64,000 nucleotides of DNA from Planktotalea arctica (GTDB lineage: Bacteria; Pseudomonadota; Alphaproteobacteria; Rhodobacterales; Rhodobacteraceae). Each line of letters begins with the position of its first letter. Position 1 is the first letter of the stretch. The translations under genes and the position numbers were made by a program. Below, piece by piece: positions 45,076-53,071 of this stretch. The DNA is taken from contig NZ_MUHR01000002.1 in the NCBI RefSeq assembly GCF_002105285.1, forward strand, positions 1 to 64,000, read 5' to 3'. The notes below the pieces were generated by a model that saw only the letters and a list, made by a program, of their open reading frames with translations, was not told the DNA's origin and did not search any database.

Positions 45076-45105
45076 TCTTCTTCGGTCTTCAAATACCTCG
45101 GGGGT

Positions 45106-45123
45106 ACGGGGGCTGGCCCCCGT
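45106..45123. repeat. GC-rich intergenic hairpin repeat, copy A
   Basis: ACGGGGGC-TG-GCCCCCGT, perfect 8-bp arms, between the convergent FG-GAP gene and purD. Related hairpins with the core GGGGC-T-[GA]-GCCCC lie at 50110 and 51814. It can serve as a terminator. Confidence 0.7.
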
Positions 45124-45160
45124 TTCGGTCCGATGAGCTTGTTCAACGGAAACCGATCTT

Positions 45161-46423
45161 TTAAAGCGCGCGCCAGCCGATATCACTGCGGAAAAACCCA
45201 CCTGGCCAGTCGATCGCATCGACCATTTCATAGGCGCGTTTGTGTGCTTCGGCCAAGCTCGCTCCGCGAGCGGTGACGTTCAAAACCCGCCCGCCTGTAG
45301 CAACAATCGCGCCATCTGAAAGTGCTGTGCCTGCATGAAAGGTCATGTTGAAACTATCCTCGAGCAGTCCCTCCAAGCCCTCAATAACAGAGCCTTTTTC
45401 ATATGCGCCAGGATAGCCGTTCGCCGCCATCACCACCGTGATTGCGTGATCGTCGGCCCAGTTTACCTGCGTCTCTGCAAGCCGTTCTTGCGCGGCTGCC
45501 TGCATCAAATCCAAAGCCTGCCCGCCTAGGCGCATCATCAAAACCTGACATTCGGGATCGCCGAAACGTGCGTTGTATTCCACCAAGCGTGGTGCGCCGT
45601 CCTTGATCATGAGGCCAGCATAAAGCACCCCTTGATAGGGCGTGCCGCGCCGCGCCATTTCGGCCATGCAGGGCTTGACGATCTCGCGCATGGCGCGCTC
45701 GGCAATTGCATCACTCAAGACGGGGGCAGGGGAATAGGCCCCCATGCCGCCCGTGTTCGGGCCTGTGTCGCCGTTGCCGACGCGCTTGTGATCTTGTGCC
45801 GTGCCGATTGCCAGTACGTCGGTTCCGTCGCACAAAATGAAGAAAGAGGCCTCTTCGCCCTCCATGAATTCCTCGATCACCACTTCCGCGCCAGCCCCGC
45901 CAAAAGCACCGCCGAACATATCGTCCACGGCTTCCAGCGCTTCGGCCTCGTTCATGGCGACGACGACGCCTTTGCCCGCCGCTAGACCATCGGCCTTAAC
46001 CACGATTGGCGCTCCATTCTCGCGAATATAAGCTTTAGCAGTTTCCGCATCGGTGAAATGGCCATAGCCCGCCGTAGGTGCGCCAGCCGCATCGCAAATT
46101 TCCTTGGTAAAGGCCTTGGACGCTTCCAGTTGCGCCGCTGCCTGCGAGGGGCCAAATACCAAAAAACCAGCGCCGCGCAGATCGTCGGATACGCCCGCCG
46201 CAAGGGGCGCTTCAGGACCTATTATGATGAAATCAATCGCCTCGGCCTCGGCAAAGCCGATCACGGCAGCGCCGTCCTCGATGTCCAAAGCCGCACAATC
46301 GGCGATCTTTGCGATCCCGGCATTTCCCGGCGCGACGATCAGCTTGTCGCATTTGGGGTTCTGCATTACGGCCCAGGCTAGTGCGTGTTCGCGTCCGCCG
46401 CCCCCAAGGATGAGAATATTCAT
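45161..46423 (-). CDS. purD: Phosphoribosylamine-glycine ligase (GARS)
   Basis: 420 residues. It starts [19 protein letters not shown], and the ATP-grasp domain shows [35 protein letters not shown] and RFGDPECQV. It performs step 2 of purine synthesis, forming glycinamide ribonucleotide. Divergent from xseA with an 80-base gap, a conserved arrangement in the group. Confidence 0.97.
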   Translation of the reverse strand: MNILILGGGGREHALAWAVMQNPKCDKLIVAPGNAGIAKIADCAALDIEDGAAVIGFAEAEAIDFIIIGPEAPLAAGVSDDLRGAGFLVFGPSQAAAQLEASKAFTKEICDAAGAPTAGYGHFTDAETAKAYIRENGAPIVVKADGLAAGKGVVVAMNEAEALEAVDDMFGGAFGGAGAEVVIEEFMEGEEASFFILCDGTDVLAIGTAQDHKRVGNGDTGPNTGGMGAYSPAPVLSDAIAERAMREIVKPCMAEMARRGTPYQGVLYAGLMIKDGAPRLVEYNARFGDPECQVLMMRLGGQALDLMQAAAQERLAETQVNWADDHAITVVMAANGYPGAYEKGSVIEGLEGLLEDSFNMTFHAGTALSDGAIVATGGRVLNVTARGASLAEAHKRAYEMVDAIDWPGGFFRSDIGWRAL

Positions 46424-46504
46424 GCAATTTACCCCTATGCGATCACTTGGACTTCTGCCGCTTGCGTTCTAGTCTGCCCCCAAAAGATGCACAAGGCAGG
46501 CCCG

Positions 46505-48058
46505 ATGTCCGATCTGATCGACGATCCCCGCGAGGGGGCGAATGAACCCGAATTTACCGTTTCCGAGATTTCCACTGCGGTAAAGCGCACGATCGAGGGC
46601 ACGTTCGATCACGTCCGGATTCGCGGCGAAGTGGGACGGGTCGTGCATGCGCGCTCGGGGCATCTCTATTTCGATATTAAAGATGACCGCTCGGTGCTGG
46701 GTTGCACCGCGTGGAAAGGACAGGTGGCACGCCTGTCGGTGATGCCCGAGGAGGGGATGGAAATCATCGCGACGGGGCGATTGACCACATTTCCGAACCA
46801 GTCCAAGTATCAGATGAACGTGCAGGATGTCGCCGTTGCGGGTGAAGGCGCGCTTATGGCGATGCTGGAAAAACGCAAGAAAAAGCTGGCGGCGGAGGGT
46901 CTGTTCGATCCCGCGCGCAAGCAGCAAATCCCGTTCCTGCCCGAAGTTATTGGCGTAATCACCTCCCCCACCGGCGCAGTCATCCGCGATATCTTGCACC
47001 GTTTGCGTGATCGTTTTCCGCGTAAAGTGCTGATCTGGCCTGTCGCCGTGCAGGGCGAGCGTTGTGCACCCGAAGTCACCCGCGCCATTGACGGCTTCAA
47101 TGCGTTCACCGCTGGCGGCGCTTTGCCGCGACCCGATCTGATCATCGTCGCGCGCGGAGGCGGCTCGATCGAGGATCTTTGGGGGTTCAACGAGGAATCT
47201 GTGGCGCGCGCCGCTGCTGCCTCGGGTATTCCCCTTATCTCTGCGGTTGGTCACGAGACAGATACGACGCTCATTGATTTTGCCTCTGATTTGCGCGCGC
47301 CAACGCCGACGGCGGCCGCCGAGCTGGCCGTGCCTGTGCGCGCAGAACTGCTTGCGCGCCTTGAGGAGATTGAAAGCCGCCGAATCAGCGCGATGCGTAC
47401 CGCGCTCAACTATCGCGGTGAAAAACTGCGCGATCTCAGCCGCGCCTTGCCGCGTGTTGATGCGTTGACGGCGGGCGCGCAGCAGCGGCTTGATCTGGCC
47501 GCTGCGCGTTTGCCGGGCGCGTTAACGGCGCGGGTTGATCGTGGCCGCGCCGCGCTTAGCGAAGCCTCCGGCGCGCTGCGCCCTTCGCTGCTGGCACGCA
47601 CGATAAATAGCGCGCGCGAGCGTAGCGAGGATCGCGGCAAACGCCTTGCCCCAGCGCTCGAGCGTTCGAGCGCCGCTGCGCAGGGCGATCTTGCAAGGAT
47701 AACGAAACGCTTTGATACGCTGTCTTTGGCCCCGCAAATCGACAGGCGCAACGACGCCTTGGCACAGCTTATGCGCCGTTTCAAACAGGCCACAGAAGTC
47801 GCGCATAGCCAGCGCGCGCGCAAGCTCGATGCGCTCGATCGGCTGCGTTTGACGCTTGGCTACAAAGCGACGCTGGAGCGCGGGTTCGCGGTCGTGCGCA
47901 GCGCCAAGGGCGAGGTTCTGACCAGCACGAAATTGGCCAAAGCACATGCCGTGCTCGATATCGAGTTTGCGGACGGAACGCTTAGTATCGGCGCGAAGAA
48001 AACTGCAAGGCCAAGCGCGAGCGTTTCAAAAAAAGGCACGCAAGGCTCGCTTTTTTGA
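46505..48058 (+). CDS. xseA: Exodeoxyribonuclease VII large subunit
   Basis: 517 residues. N-terminal OB fold (about 20-115, FDHVRIRGEVGRVVHARSGH), catalytic segment with IVARGGGSIEDLWGFNEE and SAVGHETDTTLIDFASD, a long central coiled coil (about 280-440, Ala/Arg-rich), and a C-terminal beta tail. It degrades single-stranded DNA with the small subunit XseB, which is not in this window. The ATG at 46505 follows AAGGCAGG. It is divergent from purD. Confidence 0.95.
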   Translation: MSDLIDDPREGANEPEFTVSEISTAVKRTIEGTFDHVRIRGEVGRVVHARSGHLYFDIKDDRSVLGCTAWKGQVARLSVMPEEGMEIIATGRLTTFPNQSKYQMNVQDVAVAGEGALMAMLEKRKKKLAAEGLFDPARKQQIPFLPEVIGVITSPTGAVIRDILHRLRDRFPRKVLIWPVAVQGERCAPEVTRAIDGFNAFTAGGALPRPDLIIVARGGGSIEDLWGFNEESVARAAAASGIPLISAVGHETDTTLIDFASDLRAPTPTAAAELAVPVRAELLARLEEIESRRISAMRTALNYRGEKLRDLSRALPRVDALTAGAQQRLDLAAARLPGALTARVDRGRAALSEASGALRPSLLARTINSARERSEDRGKRLAPALERSSAAAQGDLARITKRFDTLSLAPQIDRRNDALAQLMRRFKQATEVAHSQRARKLDALDRLRLTLGYKATLERGFAVVRSAKGEVLTSTKLAKAHAVLDIEFADGTLSIGAKKTARPSASVSKKGTQGSLF

Positions 48059-48093
48059 TGCAGCAAGGCCCGTGCGGCAAGGGCTGCCTCGAA

Positions 48094-48249
48094 TCAGATG
48101 AGGACAAAGACCAAAGCAAAAACCAGCAGGGCTAGGAGTAAGATCGCGATGCGCCGGTTGTAAATTGGTGTGGCGTCATAGCAACGGCCACATTTTTTTG
48201 CGCCAAAACGCAACTTGTGGCCGCAATCTCCACAGGTAAATAATCTCAT
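48094..48249 (-). CDS. Small zinc-ribbon protein with one membrane helix, 51 residues
   Basis: Minus-strand frame from ATG at 48249 to TGA at 48094. It reads MRLFTCGDCGHKLRFGAKKC, then GRCYDATPIYNRRIAILLLA and a hydrophobic end LLVFALVFVLI. Cys6-x2-Cys9 and Cys20-x2-Cys23 form a zinc-ribbon-like pair of knuckles, and residues about 34-51 form a single membrane helix at the C-terminus, like a tail-anchored protein. Codon use looks like a real gene (all four Cys kept in two CxxC pairs). The ribosome binding site is weak. Function unknown; the gene is too short for most length filters. Confidence 0.75.
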   Translation of the reverse strand: MRLFTCGDCGHKLRFGAKKCGRCYDATPIYNRRIAILLLALLVFALVFVLI

Positions 48250-48373
48250 AACGGGTAAATCGCCCTAAATCTTGGCTACGTTTAAACGTTTGAAACTCAC
48301 AAAATTAATATCTTAACTGCCAGCATAAATTCTGCGGCTTGAACCTAATTCTAATTAAAAAAATAATGGTTTA

Positions 48374-48766
48374 CTATACTCCCGTATCTGGACCCATGCA
48401 ATACAAGTGCTCTGGCGAAGGTTCTGCCGAGTATAACTCCAACGCTTGGCCTTGGCCTTTGAACGTTGCGATCAAGCCGCGACCCTCTCGCTCAAATTCC
48501 CAGCATTGCGGCGTGCCTCGGTCTTCATAGGTGAAGCAAATATATCCGTCTTGCGGGTACCATTCTCCGCTCTTGCAGCGCCCATCCAGAAACGACCACT
48601 CGACTTTGCGTCCCTCAAAATACCGCTCCGCGCCGTAGAGTACGCCGCTTTCGCTAAAGTGCAGCGTTTTGCCCTGCGTATAGCGTTCGAATTCAGCTGC
48701 ATCCATTGGAGCGGCTGTGGCAGGGGCGGTGCACAAGAGCGCGGTGCACAGAAAAGCAATTCGCAT
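48374..48766 (-). CDS. Exported protein of unknown function
   Basis: 130 residues. The signal peptide MRIAFLCTALLCTAPATAA is followed by a small beta-rich domain: FERYTQGKTLHFSESGVLYG, YFEGRKVEWSFLDGRCKSGEWY, ICFTYEDRGTPQCWEFE. The pattern (F-x-x-Y-x-x-G-x-T then W..GxCxxGxW..C..Y) is common among small periplasmic proteins of Rhodobacterales. Three or four cysteines in the mature protein suggest disulfides. Function unknown. Divergent from ftsY. Confidence 0.78.
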   Translation of the reverse strand: MRIAFLCTALLCTAPATAAPMDAAEFERYTQGKTLHFSESGVLYGAERYFEGRKVEWSFLDGRCKSGEWYPQDGYICFTYEDRGTPQCWEFEREGRGLIATFKGQGQALELYSAEPSPEHLYCMGPDTGV

Positions 48767-48886
48767 GATAGGCCTCCGGATGTTCGCACTTTCATGGTGA
48801 GGCAGGGCGTTGGTAAATTCAATCGCTCAGGCCTTTCAAATCGCGCGGATCGCCTTTAGGTGATGTGAATTAGCGGAGTTCTGCCC

Positions 48887-50062
48887 ATGGCGTTTTTCAA
48901 AAAGCTCAAAGACAAGCTGTTCAAATCTTCTTCCAAGCTGGAGGAAGGCCTCGATGCGATCATCGAGGAGGGTGGCAGCGATGAAGGCCAAGCACCTGAA
49001 ACGGCTGTTCTTGCGGAGCCCGTAGAGCAAATTCCGCTCGCGGCAGTGCCCGAGCCAGAGCCCGAGCTTGCGACGTTTGTGAAAAAACCAAAGTCTGCGG
49101 CAACGCTCGTCCCTGAAGACATTGTCGAAAAAATTGCCATTGAGCTTCCTGCGGCTGAAAAATCTGCTTCTGAAAAATCGGGCCTCATGGGCCGTATCAT
49201 GGGCAAAACCACGTCGAAACCTGCCGTGCGCCGTGTGCTTGACGATGATATGCTCGAGCAACTCGAAGAATTGCTAATCGCTTCTGACATGGGCGTGGAC
49301 ACGGCCTTGCGCGTCACCGCGAACATGGCCGAGGGGCGCATGGGGCGCAAACTCTCCAGCGCTGAGATCAAGGACCTGCTCGCCGCTGAAATCACCCGCA
49401 TCATGCTGCCCGTGGCCAAGCCTTTGCCGATCTATCCCAAGAAACCCCAGGTGGTTTTGGTTGTCGGCGTCAACGGTTCGGGCAAGACGACGACCATCGG
49501 CAAACTCGCCAGCCAGTTTCGCGCAGCTGGCAAAAACGTGGTGATCGCTGCGGGTGACACGTTCCGCGCTGCCGCGGTCGAGCAACTTCAGGTCTGGGGC
49601 GAGCGCGCAGGCGTGCCCGTTCTAACTGCGCCCGAAGGCTCCGATCCTGCGAGCCTCGCGTTCGATGCGATGACCAAAGCCGAAGCGGACGGCGCCGATC
49701 TTTTGATGATCGACACCGCAGGGCGTTTGCAAAACCGCGCCGACCTTATGGAAGAGCTGTCCAAAATCGTGCGCGTGATCCAGAAAAAAGACCCCAGCGC
49801 GCCGCATAACACGCTGCTGGTTCTGGACGCCACGACGGGCCAGAACGCGCTGAACCAAGTGGAAACCTTCCAAAAGCTCGCCGATGTGTCCGGCCTCGTG
49901 ATGACCAAACTTGATGGCACGGCCAAAGGCGGCGTGCTTGTCGCACTTGCTGATAAATTCGGCCTGCCGATCCATGCCATCGGCGTGGGTGAGCAGATTG
50001 ACGACCTCGATGCGTTCGATCCCGAGGACTTTGCCAACGCACTCACGGGGCGCACTCTTTGA
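48887..50062 (+). CDS. ftsY: Signal recognition particle receptor FtsY
   Basis: 391 residues. An acidic, variable N-terminal A domain (about 1-110) precedes the N domain (four-helix bundle, DDDMLEQLEELLIASDMGVD) and the G domain: G1 GVNGSGKTT, G2 DTFRAAAVEQL, G3 DTAGR, G4 TKLDG. It receives SRP-ribosome complexes at the inner membrane and delivers them to SecYEG. It precedes the DMT transporter and ispZ on the same strand. Confidence 0.97.
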   Translation: MAFFKKLKDKLFKSSSKLEEGLDAIIEEGGSDEGQAPETAVLAEPVEQIPLAAVPEPEPELATFVKKPKSAATLVPEDIVEKIAIELPAAEKSASEKSGLMGRIMGKTTSKPAVRRVLDDDMLEQLEELLIASDMGVDTALRVTANMAEGRMGRKLSSAEIKDLLAAEITRIMLPVAKPLPIYPKKPQVVLVVGVNGSGKTTTIGKLASQFRAAGKNVVIAAGDTFRAAAVEQLQVWGERAGVPVLTAPEGSDPASLAFDAMTKAEADGADLLMIDTAGRLQNRADLMEELSKIVRVIQKKDPSAPHNTLLVLDATTGQNALNQVETFQKLADVSGLVMTKLDGTAKGGVLVALADKFGLPIHAIGVGEQIDDLDAFDPEDFANALTGRTL

Positions 50063-50093
50063 TCTTCATCTTCCCAAGTAAACTTCGGGGGGG

Positions 50094-50123
50094 CCGCGCT
50101 CTGCGCGGCGGGGGCTGGCCCCC
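50094..50123. repeat. GC-rich intergenic hairpin repeat, copy B
   Basis: Two adjacent hairpins, CCGCGC-TCT-GCGCGG (50094-50108) and GGGGGC-TG-GCCCCC (50110-50123), lie between ftsY and the DMT transporter. The second is the same kind as copies A and C. Confidence 0.65.
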
Positions 50124-50135
50124 AACCTGCTTGAA

Positions 50136-51044
50136 ATGACACTCTCCCAATGGCTCATCTCGCTTGAGGGCACAGAAGCGGGTCATCAACTCGCCCTCAT
50201 TCTCGCCATCTCCGCCGCCTTCCTGCACGCGGTTTTCGGCGCGATGCAAAAAGGGCGTCACGATCCATGGCTCAGTCGGGGTGCGATCGATGCTAGCTAT
50301 TTCCTTATGGCCGCGCCTGTGGCGCTGTTCGTGGTGCCTTGGCCCGAGCCGCATATGTGGATCATTTTCGCCGGCGTCTTCATAATTCACACCGCCTACA
50401 AAGTGCTTCAGGCTTTTGCCTACACCAAGGGCGCATATACTGTCGTTTATCCTGTCGTGCGCGGCACGGGGCCTTTGTTTACCGTTTTCGGCGCTTACTT
50501 GATCTTTGGCGAGACGTTCAATCTGATGCAATGGTTTGGCGTTCTGGTCCTGCTTTGCGGAATTTTCGGGCTGGCGGTTTATAACTACCTCTATTTGATC
50601 ACGGATCGTGCCACGCTCGTTCCTGCGCTTTGGCTTGCGCTCGCCACGGGGCTGTTTGTCGCGCTCTACACGACCTATGACGCTTACGGCATTCGCGCCA
50701 CAGCCGATCCGTTTACCTTCCTTGCTTGGTTCTTTTTCATCGACGGTTTTGCCTTTCCCATTCTGGCGTATCTGCGCTACCGCGCGATGACATCGCCGCC
50801 GGCATTGCCGCCCCTCGCGCTGCGTGGCTTTATTGGCGGTCTCATTGCCTTCGCCTCCTTTGGCTCGATCATGTTGGCCACGCGCCTTGACAAGGTGGGC
50901 GAAGCCGCCATCTTGCGCGAAACATCCACGGTCTTTGCCGCTCTGATCGGCTGGCTCGTGCTTAAAGAAACCGTTGGCCCAAGGCGCATTGCGCTAATGG
51001 CCCTCATCGCGCTCGGCGCGGTGATTGTAGAGTTTGCAGGCTGA
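50136..51044 (+). CDS. EamA/DMT-family transporter
   Basis: 302 residues with about ten membrane helices in two repeats. Motifs: AYTKGAYTVVYPVVRGTGPLF (first repeat end) and LRETSTVFAALIGWLVLKET (second). The latter is the classic DMT signature. Substrate unknown. It lies between ftsY and ispZ on the same strand, probably cotranscribed with one or both. Confidence 0.88.
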   Translation: MTLSQWLISLEGTEAGHQLALILAISAAFLHAVFGAMQKGRHDPWLSRGAIDASYFLMAAPVALFVVPWPEPHMWIIFAGVFIIHTAYKVLQAFAYTKGAYTVVYPVVRGTGPLFTVFGAYLIFGETFNLMQWFGVLVLLCGIFGLAVYNYLYLITDRATLVPALWLALATGLFVALYTTYDAYGIRATADPFTFLAWFFFIDGFAFPILAYLRYRAMTSPPALPPLALRGFIGGLIAFASFGSIMLATRLDKVGEAAILRETSTVFAALIGWLVLKETVGPRRIALMALIALGAVIVEFAG

Positions 51045-51066
51045 ACGCCGAAAGGGGGCCTGTGAT

Positions 51067-51666
51067 ATGGCACAAGAAAAAGACATCAATCCGATCATGA
51101 AACAGGTACTGGAGTTGGGTCCGACCTTGGTGTTTTTCCTGCTCTACCTGCGCATGCGCGACAACACCTACAATATGGGCGGCACGGACTACTCCGGCTT
51201 TATCGTTGCGACCATCCTGTTCGTGCCGATCTTGCTCATCGCTATGTGCGCGCTTTGGTATTTGACCGGAAAACTCAGCCGCATGCAGATTTTCACTGCG
51301 TTCATGGTGATTTTCTTTGGCGGGCTGACGGCGTATTTCAATGACGAGCGGTTCTTCAAGATGAAAACCACGCTGGTCTACGGCTTTTTCGCGGTGATCC
51401 TCAGTATCGGCCTTGTGCAGGGAAAAAGCTATCTCGCCTTCGTTCTGTCTGACGCGCTGCCCATGGCGCAGGAAGGCTGGATGATCCTGACGCGCCGCTT
51501 GACGATGATGTTTGCGGCGCTGGCGGTGGGCAATGAAATCGTCTGGCGTACCATGTCCACGGATGCTTGGGTCAAGATCGAAACCTTCGGTTTTCCCATC
51601 CTGCTTTTCGCGTTCCTGTGGAGCCAGTTCGCGATGCTGCAAAAACATATGGACCTCGAGGATTGA
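51067..51666 (+). CDS. ispZ: Inner membrane-spanning septation protein (IspZ/YciB)
   Basis: 199 residues with about six membrane helices. Core patterns ELGPTLVFFLLYLRM, FFGGLTAYFNDERFFKMKTT, and FALAVGNEIVWRTMS-type segments mark the YciB/IspZ family, which is linked to cell division and envelope integrity. The ATG at 51067 follows AAAGGGGG; earlier in-frame starts lack a ribosome binding site. Confidence 0.92.
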   Translation: MAQEKDINPIMKQVLELGPTLVFFLLYLRMRDNTYNMGGTDYSGFIVATILFVPILLIAMCALWYLTGKLSRMQIFTAFMVIFFGGLTAYFNDERFFKMKTTLVYGFFAVILSIGLVQGKSYLAFVLSDALPMAQEGWMILTRRLTMMFAALAVGNEIVWRTMSTDAWVKIETFGFPILLFAFLWSQFAMLQKHMDLED

Positions 51667-51679
51667 GCGCACTCGAGCG

Positions 51680-51708
51680 TTGACCATTCGCGTCAGCGCG
51701 CCTAGATA
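51680..51708 (+). promoter_or_regulatory. Sigma-70-type promoter of metZ
   Basis: TTGACC (51680-51685) and TAGATA (51703-51708) are spaced by exactly 17 bases. The predicted transcription start falls directly in front of the riboswitch at 51711. Confidence 0.75.
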
Positions 51709-51710
51709 AA

Positions 51711-51767
51711 TGGTGTGGCGATTTGATACCGGATTGTGGGCCACGTTAAATATGCCGCTAAAAGGTC
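51711..51767 (+). ncRNA. SAM-II riboswitch aptamer
   Basis: The sequence matches the SAM-II consensus throughout: P1 stem GTGGC/GCCAC (51715-51719 and 51740-51744), the conserved GATTTG in the loop (51720-51725), GTTAAA after the stem (51745-51750), and the 3' core GCTAAAAGG (51757-51765). L1 bases ACC (51728-51730) can pair with GGT (51764-51766) to make the pseudoknot. It lies upstream of metZ, a standard SAM-II target, and is followed by a terminator. Confidence 0.88.
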
Positions 51768-51777
51768 AATGCTCGGG

Positions 51778-51810
51778 AACCCCGTTTGCTTGACCGCATC
51801 GGGGTTTTTT
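51778..51810 (+). terminator. Riboswitch-controlled intrinsic terminator
   Basis: AACCCCG (51778-51784) pairs with CGGGGTT (51800-51806), with TTTTTT ending at 51810. CGGG at 51774-51777 could compete for the CCCG arm as an antiterminator. High SAM would be expected to favour this stem and stop transcription before metZ. Confidence 0.82.
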
Positions 51811-51813
51811 CGT

Positions 51814-51825
51814 GGGGCTAGCCCC
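51814..51825. repeat. GC-rich hairpin, copy C, in the metZ leader
   Basis: GGGGC-TA-GCCCC directly after the terminator T-run and 8 bases before the AGGAG ribosome binding site of metZ. It belongs to the same hairpin type as copies A and B, and might affect ribosome access. Confidence 0.55.
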
Positions 51826-51844
51826 CCGCGCTAGGAGAGAACGG

Positions 51845-53026
51845 ATGAGCAAAGACTGGAATACGCGCACCAAACTGGTGCACAGCGGCAGCAAGCGCAG
51901 CCAGTGGGGCGAGGTGAGCGAAGCGATTTTCCTCACACAAGGCTTTGTCTACGACACTGCCGAGCAGGCTGAAGCGCGCTTTATCAAAGCGGGTGAGGAT
52001 GAGTTTATCTACGCGCGTTATGGCAATCCGACAGTCGCGATGTTCGAAGAGCGTATGGCCGCGATCGAGGGCTGCGAGGATGGCTTTGCCACAGCCTCAG
52101 GCATGGCGGCAGTCAATGGCGCGTTGATGTCTCTGGTGAGCGCTGGGGATCACGTGGTCGCTTCACGCGCGCTCTTCGGCTCGTGTCTATACATTCTGGA
52201 CGACATTCTGCCGCGCATGGGGGTGGAGGTTACGCTGATTGATGGGCGTGATCTGGACGCGTGGAAAAGCGCGATCCGCAGCGACACCAAGGTGGTATTT
52301 TTCGAGACGATTTCGAACCCGACGCTGGAAGTGGTGGATATCACATCGGTTGCCGCCATGGCCCACGCCGTCGGCGCGGTGGTGGTTGCAGACAATGTTT
52401 TTGCAACGCCCGTGTTCTCGAACGCTCTCGCGCAGGGCGTCGATGTTGTGGTGTATTCAGCAACCAAACATATCGACGGGCAAGGCCGCGCGCTTGGCGG
52501 GATCATCCTTGGCACCAAGGAGATGATCCGCGGCACGATCGAGCCCTATATGAAACACACCGGTGGCTCGATGAGTCCCTTTACCGCGTGGATCATGCTC
52601 AAGGGTCTCGAAACGATGGATTTGCGCGTGCGCGCGCAAGCGGCCACGGCGGCAAAGCTGGCCGAGGCGCTAAATGGTCACCCCAAAATCGCGCGCCTGA
52701 TCTACCCCGGCCATGCCAGCCATCCGCAACATGCGCTTGTGATGGCGCAAATGGGCAATGGCGGCACGATGCTGGCCTTCGATGTAAAGGGCGGTAAAGA
52801 GGCGGCGTTTCGCACGCTCAATGCGCTCAAGATCGCGATTATTTCCAATAATCTCGGAGACGCGAAAACCATCGCGACGCCGCCCGCCGCGACCACGCAT
52901 CAGCGTTTACCGGAGGATCAAAAGCAGATGCTCGGGATTAGCCATGGTCTGATCCGGCTCAGCCTCGGGATCGAGGACTGCGATGATTTGATTGCGGATG
53001 TCTTGCAAGCGTTGGAGCAGGCGTAA
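51845..53026 (+). CDS. metZ: O-succinylhomoserine sulfhydrylase
   Basis: 393 residues. Cys/Met metabolism PLP family: the Schiff-base lysine is Lys208 in VYSATKHIDGQG, and the cofactor region is FETISNPTLEVVDI plus VVADNVFATPV. The start SKDWNTRTKLVHSGSKRSQW and FVYDTAEQAEARF are typical of MetZ, which forms homocysteine from O-succinylhomoserine and sulfide. AGGAGAG precedes the ATG. Expression is controlled by the SAM-II riboswitch in the leader. Confidence 0.94.
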   Translation: MSKDWNTRTKLVHSGSKRSQWGEVSEAIFLTQGFVYDTAEQAEARFIKAGEDEFIYARYGNPTVAMFEERMAAIEGCEDGFATASGMAAVNGALMSLVSAGDHVVASRALFGSCLYILDDILPRMGVEVTLIDGRDLDAWKSAIRSDTKVVFFETISNPTLEVVDITSVAAMAHAVGAVVVADNVFATPVFSNALAQGVDVVVYSATKHIDGQGRALGGIILGTKEMIRGTIEPYMKHTGGSMSPFTAWIMLKGLETMDLRVRAQAATAAKLAEALNGHPKIARLIYPGHASHPQHALVMAQMGNGGTMLAFDVKGGKEAAFRTLNALKIAIISNNLGDAKTIATPPAATTHQRLPEDQKQMLGISHGLIRLSLGIEDCDDLIADVLQALEQA

Positions 53027-53041
53027 ATTCAGCGCGCAATT

Positions 53042-53061
53042 CGATTTTTCCAGAAAAATCG
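53042..53061 (+). terminator. Hairpin downstream of metZ
   Basis: CGATTTTT-CCAG-AAAAATCG, perfect 8-bp arms, 15 bases beyond the metZ stop codon and between convergent units. AT-rich, so the stem is weak, but the T-run in the arm fits a terminator. Confidence 0.5.
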
Positions 53062-53071
53062 GCCGCGCTGA

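Noticed and set aside
51711-51767. SAM-V riboswitch
   Set aside because: SAM-V shares the binding core, but the P1 stem, the loop GATTTG and the GCTAAAAGG end fit SAM-II and the gene context is the usual SAM-II one.
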